64,000 bases of DNA from a virus. Of the stretch, positions 16,713 to 23,233 are shown in pieces. How positions within the stretch are numbered: position 1 is the stretch's first letter; every line of letters starts with the position of its first letter. The stretch is taken from positions 152,922 through 216,921 of the IMG/VR virus record IMGVR_UViG_3300029914_000002. One strand, written 5' to 3'. The position numbers and the translations under genes are program-made. The notes beneath the pieces were generated by a model that did not search any database, was not told the origin of the DNA, and worked only from the letters and a program-made list of their open reading frames with translations.

Positions 16713-17145
16713 TATTGAAATTTGGCATCCTAAATTGATAGGTAAAAATTATAAAATTATAAATATAAATTATAATTTAATTGTTTTTAATTGTTTTGCA
16801 TATAGTTTAGATATATTTGATGAATGGTGTGGCGCATCAGAAAAATCTTGGCCTTATAATATATTACCGCGTAGTTCAAAATTAAATAATTATATTAAAT
16901 ATTATAATTTATATGGATATAATATATGTGATAATGATGAGTATGAATTTGAATATGAAAAAGTAGCACTTTATGTTGATAATTCTAATAATGTAAATCA
17001 TGCATCTAAACAGTATGAAAATATATGGAGAAGTAAATTAGGAAAATATGTTATAATTGAGCATGAATTAGAATGGTTAACTGGATTTGATGCTGAAAAT
17101 TATGGTAATATTGGTGTGATTTTAAAAAGAAAGAGAAAGGCATAA
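16699..17145 (+). CDS. Putative papain-like-fold protein (uncharacterised NCFA...HAS family)
   Basis: 148 residues. The conserved-looking core is NCFAYSLDIFDEW (about residues 31-43), then EKVALYVD, VNHASKQ, then IWRSKLGKYVIIEHELEWLTG and YGNIGVILKR. The spacing of Cys 31 and the His of NHAS, followed by W-S-K-L-G and H-x-L-E-x-L, is what I would expect from an NlpC/P60 or related papain-like fold in an uncharacterised bacterial family. The catalytic Cys-His assignment is inferred. It overlaps the HEAT-like gene, so the two are probably coexpressed. Confidence 0.6.
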   Translation: MDINNIEIWHPKLIGKNYKIININYNLIVFNCFAYSLDIFDEWCGASEKSWPYNILPRSSKLNNYIKYYNLYGYNICDNDEYEFEYEKVALYVDNSNNVNHASKQYENIWRSKLGKYVIIEHELEWLTGFDAENYGNIGVILKRKRKA

Positions 17146-17160
17146 AAACTTTTTATATTT

Positions 17161-17176
17161 TTTTATATATAATAAA
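17161..17176 (+). promoter_or_regulatory. Late-promoter-like TTTTATATATAATAAA motif
   Basis: The motif lies about 10-25 nt before the ATG of the M15 peptidase at 17186, a typical late-expressed lysis function, which supports reading it as a late promoter. Confidence 0.5.
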
Positions 17177-17185
17177 AAAGAAAAT

Positions 17186-17602
17186 ATGAAACTTGGAAAA
17201 TATTTTAGTTTATCGGAATTAACTGTAACTTCAACAGGATTAAATAATTTACCAATGAAGCCAGAGCAAGATAATTTAGTATTATTAGTTAAGAATATAC
17301 TTGATCCATTAAGGGAATTATATGGTAATCAAATTCATATAAATAGTGGATATCGTTCTCCGATAGTTAATAGAGAAATTAAAGGGTTCATCAATAGTCA
17401 GCATGTATTTGGTCAAGCAGCAGATATTACAGGTGGTAGTCCAGAAGAAAATGAAAAACTTTTTAATTTAATAGTTAGCAATTTCAAATTTGATCAGATT
17501 ATAAATGAAAAAAATTTCGAATGGGTACATGTTAGTTACTCAAATGTTAAAAATAGAAATGAAAAATTAAAATTTACTGGTAAAGGTTATATAAAAATAT
17601 AA
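17186..17602 (+). CDS. M15 peptidase, probable endolysin
   Basis: 138 residues of peptidase M15A type (D-Ala-D-Ala carboxypeptidase / L-Ala-D-Glu endopeptidase fold). The zinc-site motif is SQHVFGQAADI with His73 and Asp80, and the third ligand is His115 in WVHVSY; INSGYRSP earlier in the chain is also typical. It has no signal peptide, so release would need a holin or another route. Length is normal for a single-domain phage M15 enzyme. It has its own TATATATAA box and ends in a strong terminator. It most likely cleaves peptidoglycan stem peptides at lysis. Confidence 0.85.
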   Translation: MKLGKYFSLSELTVTSTGLNNLPMKPEQDNLVLLVKNILDPLRELYGNQIHINSGYRSPIVNREIKGFINSQHVFGQAADITGGSPEENEKLFNLIVSNFKFDQIINEKNFEWVHVSYSNVKNRNEKLKFTGKGYIKI

Positions 17603-17633
17603 AAAAAGACTGTCATAATGACAGTCTTTTTAA
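17602..17633. terminator. Bidirectional rho-independent terminator
   Basis: AAAAGACTGTCATAATGACAGTCTTTT forms a strong stem flanked by A and T tracts, between the converging genes ending at 17602 and 17634. Confidence 0.9.
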
Positions 17634-18344
17634 TTATATATTGAAATTATTTGACTTTAATATGTAGTCATATTCTATTCTTATATTATCATCTAATATT
17701 TCATCAGGAATATTATTAATTAGAAATGAATTATTCTTTAAATATTGTTTTTGAAAATTATATGTCATAAAAATATTTATAATATTTTTTGCTGAAATTT
17801 TATTTGAAACATCTATATCTTTTGATGGAGTCCACTTTTTAGTATTTAAATCTAATTTATATCCATTATAATAAAATATCATTTTATCTAAAAATAATAT
17901 ATTACTTAATGATGGTAATTTATTTTTAAAATTATCATTTATAAATTTAATTGTATATTTTGCATAATCTGTATCCCAATTTAACCAAAAATTAGTAGAT
18001 AAAGAATATATAGAATTTATTATTAATAAATCTTCATATGATAAATTAGATTTAATTATTTGTTTTTTATTTGTCATTATTTGATTAGATTTTGTGATAT
18101 CACTTGTGATACTATTAACATAATCAATTATATTACCTAAAAGTTTCATTGGATTATTAATTATTGTGTTACTTTCAAGATAATCTATAATCTCACTATA
18201 TGCTTCATGCCAATAAAATGAATATAATTCATTATTATGAAGTATATTTAATGTTCCACGTCTAGGGGAGAAATCAAACCCAAAGGATTTGTTTTTACCT
18301 ATATCAGATATATTGAATTCATTTAATTTTTTGATGTATTTCAT
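17634..18344 (-). CDS. Cargo-type protein (MKYIKKLNEF...NNFNI)
   Basis: 236 residues on the minus strand. The N-terminus MKYIKKLNEFN and C-terminus SNNFNI match the end-tags of the small cargo-type proteins; the F codon of the tail is TTC here instead of TTT, so the amino acid rather than the exact DNA is kept. The interior (FDFSPRRGTLNILHNNELYSFYWHEA, helical afterwards) matches no family I know. It follows the 18348 gene by 3 nt and runs into the terminator at 17602-17633. Confidence 0.7.
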   Translation of the reverse strand: MKYIKKLNEFNISDIGKNKSFGFDFSPRRGTLNILHNNELYSFYWHEAYSEIIDYLESNTIINNPMKLLGNIIDYVNSITSDITKSNQIMTNKKQIIKSNLSYEDLLIINSIYSLSTNFWLNWDTDYAKYTIKFINDNFKNKLPSLSNILFLDKMIFYYNGYKLDLNTKKWTPSKDIDVSNKISAKNIINIFMTYNFQKQYLKNNSFLINNIPDEILDDNIRIEYDYILKSNNFNI

Positions 18345-18347
18345 AAT

Positions 18348-19169
18348 TTACATATTAAAATTTGCTGCATCTTTTTCTAAATTAAAAACATTAGATATTT
18401 TACAATAATATATAACTGTAAATTTAATACCTACTATTTCTTTATGATCTTTAACTTTTGCTGTCATATATATAGTATCACCTTTTTCTACTATTCTACC
18501 AATATTATAAGTCATATATCTATTACCTTCTTCATCTATTAATTTACAAGTATATTGAGTGCCAAATTCAGTGTTTTGGATTTTAAAATTATAAACATCA
18601 GCTTTTATTGTAATTTTACTTCCAATCTCACCAACATATTTACTTATACTTTCTTCTTGATTTTTTTTGGTTAATGTTTCAAAGAATAGATTTTTATATT
18701 TTTCAATTTCATTCGCCATATCTTCATTTCCTTGAAATCCTTTAGATAACCAAACAACATATTGAGGATCATCTACGAATACTTCACCTATTGTTTCTCC
18801 ACGATGTTTTCCAAATTTTAATATTTTATTTTTTTCTGCTTGAAATAATCCAGCATATGTACCAAATCTATCTATAATAACTGGAATTTGACCAGAAGCT
18901 TTAGCAGCTTTTTTAACTGCTGTCGTAAAGTCAGTACTTAAATTACAAATATAATAGCATGATGCACTTCTTGGATTCCATCTCCAAAAAGTATAATAAA
19001 CGGAGTATTTTCCAGATACATCTATATAAAAGCAGCCTACATCTCTAATTGTCAATTTTTTATCTTTTCCTTCTTCTAATATTTTTTCAGCTTCTAAAAC
19101 ATCTTCATCACTTGGTTGTATGAGTTGATTCATTTTAGCTTCTTTGATATATTGCAAGTATGTTTTCAT
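18348..19169 (-). CDS. Cargo-type protein with ExoX-C-like segment (MKTYLQYIKEA...)
   Basis: 273 residues. The first residues MKTYLQYIKEAK are strikingly like the T4 capsid-targeting sequence MKTYQEFIAEA, with a possible I-x-E cut after residue 10. The middle contains ILKFGKHRGETIGEVF and DPQYVVWL, the short F-G-K-H-x-G...P-x-Y-x-x-W-L motif of the ExoX C-terminal/DUF3820 type, often linked to nucleases. The C-terminal ~100 residues look like an OB-type beta domain (ITIKADVYNFKIQ...GDTIYMTAKV). It ends AANFNM. Expression is leftward together with the 17634 gene. Confidence 0.7.
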   Translation of the reverse strand: MKTYLQYIKEAKMNQLIQPSDEDVLEAEKILEEGKDKKLTIRDVGCFYIDVSGKYSVYYTFWRWNPRSASCYYICNLSTDFTTAVKKAAKASGQIPVIIDRFGTYAGLFQAEKNKILKFGKHRGETIGEVFVDDPQYVVWLSKGFQGNEDMANEIEKYKNLFFETLTKKNQEESISKYVGEIGSKITIKADVYNFKIQNTEFGTQYTCKLIDEEGNRYMTYNIGRIVEKGDTIYMTAKVKDHKEIVGIKFTVIYYCKISNVFNLEKDAANFNM

Positions 19170-19189
19170 ATTATGAATGATTTATTTTT

Positions 19190-19208
19190 TAATTATATAT
19201 TAAAAAAA
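19190..19208 (-). promoter_or_regulatory. Late-promoter-like TTAATATATAATTAA motif
   Basis: On the minus strand the motif lies about 25-35 nt upstream of the ATG at 19169, within the divergent region between 19169 and 19267. Confidence 0.35.
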
Positions 19209-19266
19209 ATAAACAAAAAATAATAATTATCATATAACTTAATAATAAAAAAAATATAAATATAAT

Positions 19267-19752
19267 ATGATAATAACATTAACGATTGATGATATTTTTA
19301 GACGTTGCTTATGGAGTGACTACAAAAGATTTGTACTTAAAGATAAAAATGAGCAAGAGATTCAAGAAATTGTAAAAGAAAATAAGCCAATCGTCATTTC
19401 AGAAAATGATGCATATGCAATAGGATTACTAAAAACAATAGAGACAGATAATTTAGTACATAGGTTTATTGTTCATATGAAAGAGATGATAAGTATAAAA
19501 TCAAATATTTTTGATAAAAATGTTTATTTATCTGTTAGAATAGTAGAAAATGAATTAGAAAGTTATAAGAAAAGATTTCCTGATTATTGGGATTCAGATC
19601 CAGTGTTTACTGATGCTATAGTAGATTTGAATAATTTCATTAATAATGCGTTACAGCAAATTAAAAAATTTGAAGTTTACGAATTTAAAATTAAAGATAA
19701 AAAAATTAGATATTATTTATCTAAAGATATTAAAAAAATGATTGAAAATTAA
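19267..19752 (+). CDS. Hypothetical protein
   Basis: 161 residues starting MIITLTIDDIFRRCLWSDYKRFVL. It is soluble, charged and mostly helical after residue 40. No recognisable motif. It stands alone between two leftward operons, with a TATCTTTG sequence and a hairpin terminator just behind its stop. Function unknown. Confidence 0.65.
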   Translation: MIITLTIDDIFRRCLWSDYKRFVLKDKNEQEIQEIVKENKPIVISENDAYAIGLLKTIETDNLVHRFIVHMKEMISIKSNIFDKNVYLSVRIVENELESYKKRFPDYWDSDPVFTDAIVDLNNFINNALQQIKKFEVYEFKIKDKKIRYYLSKDIKKMIEN

Positions 19753-19783
19753 AAATAATTTTGTATCTTTGTAATATAATATT

Positions 19784-19815
19784 AAAAAGAACCTTATATT
19801 GAGGTTCTTTTTTTA
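19784..19815. terminator. Bidirectional rho-independent terminator
   Basis: AAGAACCTTATATTGAGGTTCTT forms a stem flanked by A-rich and T-rich tracts; it lies between the converging genes ending at 19752 and 19813. Confidence 0.85.
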
Positions 19816-20085
19816 TAAATTAAATTTAATTGCATTTATATTAGATTCAAATTCATCTATTTCATCTGTAGTTAAATATCTAATTATTTTATAAAAAAGA
19901 ACAGTATCAGTTTTATTATCATCATATAATATTTTATATGATGTTGTAGAGTCAAAGTTATTTTTTATTATTTTTGATTTTTTATCAACTCTATGATGTG
20001 GATCAAAATAAATATTAACTAAAATATATTCACCTTCTTTATAATTTTTATTTTCAATCATTTCAAATTTCTTAATATATTTCAT
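19813..20085 (-). CDS. Small cargo-type protein (MKYIKKFEM...IKFNL), SH3-like core
   Basis: 90 residues, N-terminal MKYIKKFEM and C-terminal AIKFNL. The core (EGEYILVNIYFDP...YKILYDDN) looks like a small beta-barrel, and RYLTTDEIDEFE matches the C-terminal block of the gene at 2791-3054, so these are dispersed paralogues. The C-terminal tag is kept although no gene start overlaps it here, only a terminator. The start ATG overlaps the upstream stop (ATGA at 20082-20085). Confidence 0.75.
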   Translation of the reverse strand: MKYIKKFEMIENKNYKEGEYILVNIYFDPHHRVDKKSKIIKNNFDSTTSYKILYDDNKTDTVLFYKIIRYLTTDEIDEFESNINAIKFNL

Positions 20086-20465
20086 AAATTAAATTTGTTT
20101 ATATCTGTTTCAAGTTTATTAAGTTTATTATAAATATTTTTTATAACAGTTAAATTAGATTTATTATCATTTTTATATATATCTAATGAAAATCTAATAT
20201 TATTTGATGATTCACTATAATTAAAACTTACTTCATATTTATCACCGTTATATTCAAATTTATAATCTGGATAATTTCTGGTAAAATGAATTTCATTATT
20301 CGTCCTTTGTTTAGAATTTGATGCGCTATGCCAAAAATAACATTTCTTATATTTTTCAGCGCAATCTATTGTATATTTAAGTTTTTTTGTCAATTCTGGA
20401 TCATATAAAAAATCATCTTCTATCTTCTTTTTAGATTCATTTATAAATTCAATAAAATTTTTCAT
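20082..20465 (-). CDS. Cargo-type protein (MKNFIEFINES...NKFNL)
   Basis: 127 residues. The N-terminus MKNFIEFINESKKK is of the T4-like capsid-targeting form, with a possible cleavage after FINE, and the C-terminus is INKFNL. The interior includes CAEKYKKCYFWHSASN and a beta-rich YKFEYNGDKYEVSFNY block; no family is recognised. The start overlaps the stop of the acetyltransferase fragment (ATGA), so it was the second cistron of the operon that the IS element now interrupts. Confidence 0.75.
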   Translation of the reverse strand: MKNFIEFINESKKKIEDDFLYDPELTKKLKYTIDCAEKYKKCYFWHSASNSKQRTNNEIHFTRNYPDYKFEYNGDKYEVSFNYSESSNNIRFSLDIYKNDNKSNLTVIKNIYNKLNKLETDINKFNL

Positions 20466-20833
20466 ATTTTTAATTTTTTTATAAGTATAAAAGATTGATT
20501 TTTATTATCATCATAATCTTGATATATTTCAAATCCGCATTTTAAATATAAATTTACTGCTTTATAATTATTTTTATAAACAAGTAAAGTAATAATATTA
20601 ATTTTAAGTTCATTTTTAACATAATTAAATATCTGTTCTAATAGATATTTAGCATACCCTTTTCCTTGAAAATTTTTAACCGTTTTTAAATCATGAATAG
20701 TTACATATTTTTCATTAAACCATTTATCTGGATGTTCTATTCTAAAACTAGATTCAGATACTAAAATATCATCTAAAAACAACTTAAATTTATAATTCTT
20801 TTTATCAATTACAATTTTTTTTTCTGCTGTTAT
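20462..20833 (-). pseudogene. GNAT acetyltransferase, 3' part (split by IS607 element)
   Basis: This is the larger part of a GNAT N-acetyltransferase. The acetyl-CoA-binding motif A is LKTVKNFQGKGYAKYLLEQ (Q-G-K-G-Y-A), and the C-terminal strand contains NYKAVNLYLKCGFEIY, as usual for the family. An ATG-less frame continues rightward into tnpB. The true 5' end lies beyond the element at 23190-23228; joining the two at the shared ATA codon restores an uninterrupted 135-residue frame beginning MKKYIEFITENVITAEKK. The fragment may still be translated from a start inside the element, giving an aberrant N-terminus. Its TGA overlaps the next ATG. Confidence 0.8.
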
Positions 20834-20834
20834 A

Positions 20835-20848
20835 TACAAAAACAATAA
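20835..20848 (+). repeat. IS left terminal inverted repeat
   Basis: TACAAAAACAATAA is the reverse complement of the right end (TTATTATTTTTGTA at 23178-23191) with one mismatch. Confidence 0.6.
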
Positions 20849-20855
20849 AGTACAA

Positions 20856-22457
20856 TTAAAAAGTATACACTTTCCAATGGTTTCTTTTAGTATTTTTGCT
20901 AGAACAGTCAACTGGCTTTATATCGGTTAGCTGCCAACGGTATATAATTCCCGCCTTTTTGAATAGTTTATAAAGGCTTACCCAGTTTTCACAATCTTTA
21001 ACAACTGAAACATCAGGAAAAGAATTAATAAATCTTTCAACCACTGTGTTCAGCATTGTACTTGTAAATTTTGGATAAAAACCATTCTTATCATATTTAT
21101 AAGCTCCTCTTCTTCCGATTTCAGTTGCTGCTGCAACAGGGTCGAATACTGAGTAATTTATATTTCCGATAAAACTTGAATAACAAGGATTAACTTTTAT
21201 TAATATTAATCCATTATTATCACAATGTTTATTTATTAAATTTGTTTGGAAGCCTAAGTTCCAACAATTATTTATTTTACGACGAACTTCTTTTGACATT
21301 TCATCCTGACTATTTGATTTAAAGTTTAAGTCTTCCATCACAAAATAACCACACTTGTAGTGAGTTATTATATCAAATATCTTAACGTAAATGTTACCGA
21401 TTTCATGTTTTCTTTTTCTGGTTAGATAAAGACTTTCGTCTACGGTAACATCTTTACCTGATTTTTTCATCAACTCACTTAAGTCATAACATTTACTATC
21501 AATTACTTTAACTTCATCATTTGATGTTTTATCTAAGATTACTAAACCAATATAATCAGGATTTAAATCAACTGCAGCAAATCTATTTTGATTTTTGCCT
21601 ACAAGTTTTCGTGATGTTTGTTCTTGTTTATGTTTAATGTAAATGTTTTTGTCGTACTTACCATTATTCTTTTCTTTGATTTCCTTGATGTAAGTTTTAT
21701 AATCAAAAGGTTCACCATTAATCATTTCATTATCAACTGTAATACAAAGATATTCATGATCTAACTTGACTGAAATAGGTAATATATTTAAGTCTTTAAT
21801 TAATTGAAGATCCTTCAATTGTTTCTTATAATTACCTTTAACTACATAATTGATATAAATTTTATTCTCGCTGTTCATTTTATAAATGATTTGATTATTA
21901 GTAAAATCAAATTCAAAAAATCTATTAGAATTAGGATCACATTTAGATCCGTAAAGACTCAAAGGAAGGATTCTATTCGAATGATATTCATCTGTTTTAG
22001 TAATTATAGTGTTTTTATTTTCCTTTTTATCATTATTTAAGTAGGATATTTCTTTTAGTAGTTTTCTTGTACCGAAAGTAATATCCTTTGATAAATTTCT
22101 ATTTTTATAACTTAAGTTTTTCTGATATTTAAATAGATTCCTTGTTTCTTTTTTGGTTAATTTTATTTTTGATTGTAATTCTTTTATATCATCTTGTAAA
22201 TCAAGTATTTCCTGTGATAATTTATCTTTATTTGTTTGAATTTGCTTAAATTTTGTCTTAACATCAATTATTAAACAGTTAGACTCGTAAACACTCAAAC
22301 CATATATTTTAGTTAATTTAGTAATATATTCTTTATCATTAATTTTATCATAATGTTTATAAAGTTTACGAAAGAAATATGAAAACTGTTTCTGACGATT
22401 TAATATTTTAAGTTTACCCTCTTCACTAACGTTAAATCCAACTTTTATTGATATCAT
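20856..22457 (-). CDS. tnpB: TnpB RNA-guided nuclease of IS607 element
   Basis: 533 residues. The RuvC catalytic residues are visible: Asp297 (AAVDLNPDYIGLVIL), Glu375 (FVMEDLNFKS) and Asp439 (SVFDPVAAATEIGRRG). The N-terminal half is a basic helical RNA/DNA-binding region with a long coiled stretch (about 70-125). TnpB normally has a four-Cys zinc ribbon between RuvC II and III; here no CxxC pair is visible, so it belongs to a ribbon-less branch or has lost it. The start codon lies inside a 28-bp duplicated sequence that also encodes the end of tnpA. TnpB supports retention of the element by guided cleavage of empty sites. Confidence 0.9.
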   Translation of the reverse strand: MISIKVGFNVSEEGKLKILNRQKQFSYFFRKLYKHYDKINDKEYITKLTKIYGLSVYESNCLIIDVKTKFKQIQTNKDKLSQEILDLQDDIKELQSKIKLTKKETRNLFKYQKNLSYKNRNLSKDITFGTRKLLKEISYLNNDKKENKNTIITKTDEYHSNRILPLSLYGSKCDPNSNRFFEFDFTNNQIIYKMNSENKIYINYVVKGNYKKQLKDLQLIKDLNILPISVKLDHEYLCITVDNEMINGEPFDYKTYIKEIKEKNNGKYDKNIYIKHKQEQTSRKLVGKNQNRFAAVDLNPDYIGLVILDKTSNDEVKVIDSKCYDLSELMKKSGKDVTVDESLYLTRKRKHEIGNIYVKIFDIITHYKCGYFVMEDLNFKSNSQDEMSKEVRRKINNCWNLGFQTNLINKHCDNNGLILIKVNPCYSSFIGNINYSVFDPVAAATEIGRRGAYKYDKNGFYPKFTSTMLNTVVERFINSFPDVSVVKDCENWVSLYKLFKKAGIIYRWQLTDIKPVDCSSKNTKRNHWKVYTF

Positions 22458-22460
22458 ATA

Positions 22461-22524
22461 TTATCTTGTAGTTCTTTTTTAATTTTATATCATTTATTAT
22501 CTTGTAGTTCTTTTTTAATTTTAT
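22461..22524. repeat. 28-bp direct repeat at tnpA/tnpB junction
   Basis: Two identical 28-bp copies (22461-22488 and 22497-22524), spaced by 8 bp, contain TTATCTTGTAGTTC. One copy encodes the last codons of tnpA (KKELQDNK) and the other is the tnpB leader, so the intergenic gap was produced by a local duplication. Confidence 0.9.
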
Positions 22525-23092
22525 TTAATTTTCTTCTATTTGAATATGATTTCATAGAGAAATAATGAATAATAGAAATCAAATCATCTGTTAATTCTTG
22601 TTCATAACTTTTGTTTTGTATGTTATCACTTATGACTATAATTTTAGTACCAAAATATTTAAATACTTCAGTAATAAGGTCGAATCCAAATCTACATAAT
22701 CTATCTTTATTTTCAACTATAACGCATTCAATTTTACCTTCAATAACAAGTTTAATTAATTTATTTAAACCATCTCTTTCAAATGACATACCTGACTTAA
22801 TATCTTCAAATTGCTGTTCAATTACTATATCATTTAATATAGAGAATTCATAAATTCTATTAGATTGTTCTTTTAAATCATTTTTTCTTGGTTGGTTTGA
22901 AACTCTGGCATAACTAACATTAATTCTTTTATGTTTTATTTTTTTAACTCCAATTAATTTATATACATCTTCGTCATTATAAATATATGAATAATTATTT
23001 ATTTTATTAATTTTTATTAATCCTTTTTTAATATATTTACTTAATGTAACTTGGGTTATACCCAATATTTCTTTTACTTCTTTTGCTTTCAT
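22490..23092 (-). CDS. tnpA: IS607-type serine recombinase TnpA
   Basis: 200 residues. The N-terminal MerR-type helix-turn-helix (KEVKEILGITQVTLSKYIKKG) is followed by a short resolvase catalytic domain with the nucleophile Ser65 in YARVSNQ, then FEDIKSGMSFERDGL and CVIVENKDRLCRFG. The order (HTH first, catalysis second) distinguishes IS607 TnpA from ordinary resolvases. Length is normal and the gene looks intact. It would catalyse excision and insertion through double-strand exchange without target duplication. Confidence 0.92.
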   Translation of the reverse strand: MKAKEVKEILGITQVTLSKYIKKGLIKINKINNYSYIYNDEDVYKLIGVKKIKHKRINVSYARVSNQPRKNDLKEQSNRIYEFSILNDIVIEQQFEDIKSGMSFERDGLNKLIKLVIEGKIECVIVENKDRLCRFGFDLITEVFKYFGTKIIVISDNIQNKSYEQELTDDLISIIHYFSMKSYSNRRKLNKIKKELQDNK

Positions 23093-23177
23093 AATTATAT
23101 ATATTAAATAAAAAATACCGTTTTTTGCTAAAATAATATAATTTATATAACGTTATATAATTATAATTAATAGTCTT

Positions 23178-23191
23178 TTATTATTTTTGTA
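23178..23191 (-). repeat. IS right terminal inverted repeat
   Basis: TTATTATTTTTGTA mirrors the left end with one mismatch and directly abuts the acetyltransferase 5' fragment. Confidence 0.6.
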
Positions 23192-23228
23192 TTACATTTT
23201 CAGTTATAAATTCAATATATTTTTTCAT
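23190..23228 (-). pseudogene. GNAT acetyltransferase, 5' fragment with capsid-targeting-like start
   Basis: The 13 codons MKKYIEFITENVI start at ATG 23228, then the sequence enters the IS element and meets a stop two codons later. They fit in frame with the acetyltransferase fragment 2.36 kb to the left. The N-terminus MKKYIEFITE is of the T4 capsid-targeting type found on several other genes here, so the original enzyme was probably a tagged cargo protein. Confidence 0.75.
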
Positions 23229-23233
23229 ATTTT

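Larger units (their letters stand above)
20834..23192 (-). mobile_element. IS607-family element (tnpA serine recombinase + tnpB)
   Basis: The element of about 2.36 kb carries a MerR-HTH/serine-recombinase tnpA followed by tnpB on the same strand. The boundaries are set by the split acetyltransferase: excision at the shared TAT (20831-20833 and 23190-23192) restores its frame exactly, with no target duplication, as expected for IS607-type serine recombination. The ends show an imperfect 14-bp inverted repeat. The guide (omega) RNA of TnpB would be expected across the tnpB 3' end and the left end, about 20834-20950. Confidence 0.85.

Noticed and set aside
19764-19771. TATCTTTG box on the plus strand behind the gene at 19267-19752
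   Set aside because: It matches TAnnTTTG, but a terminator follows within about 15 nt and no rightward gene lies downstream, so it is probably a chance match.
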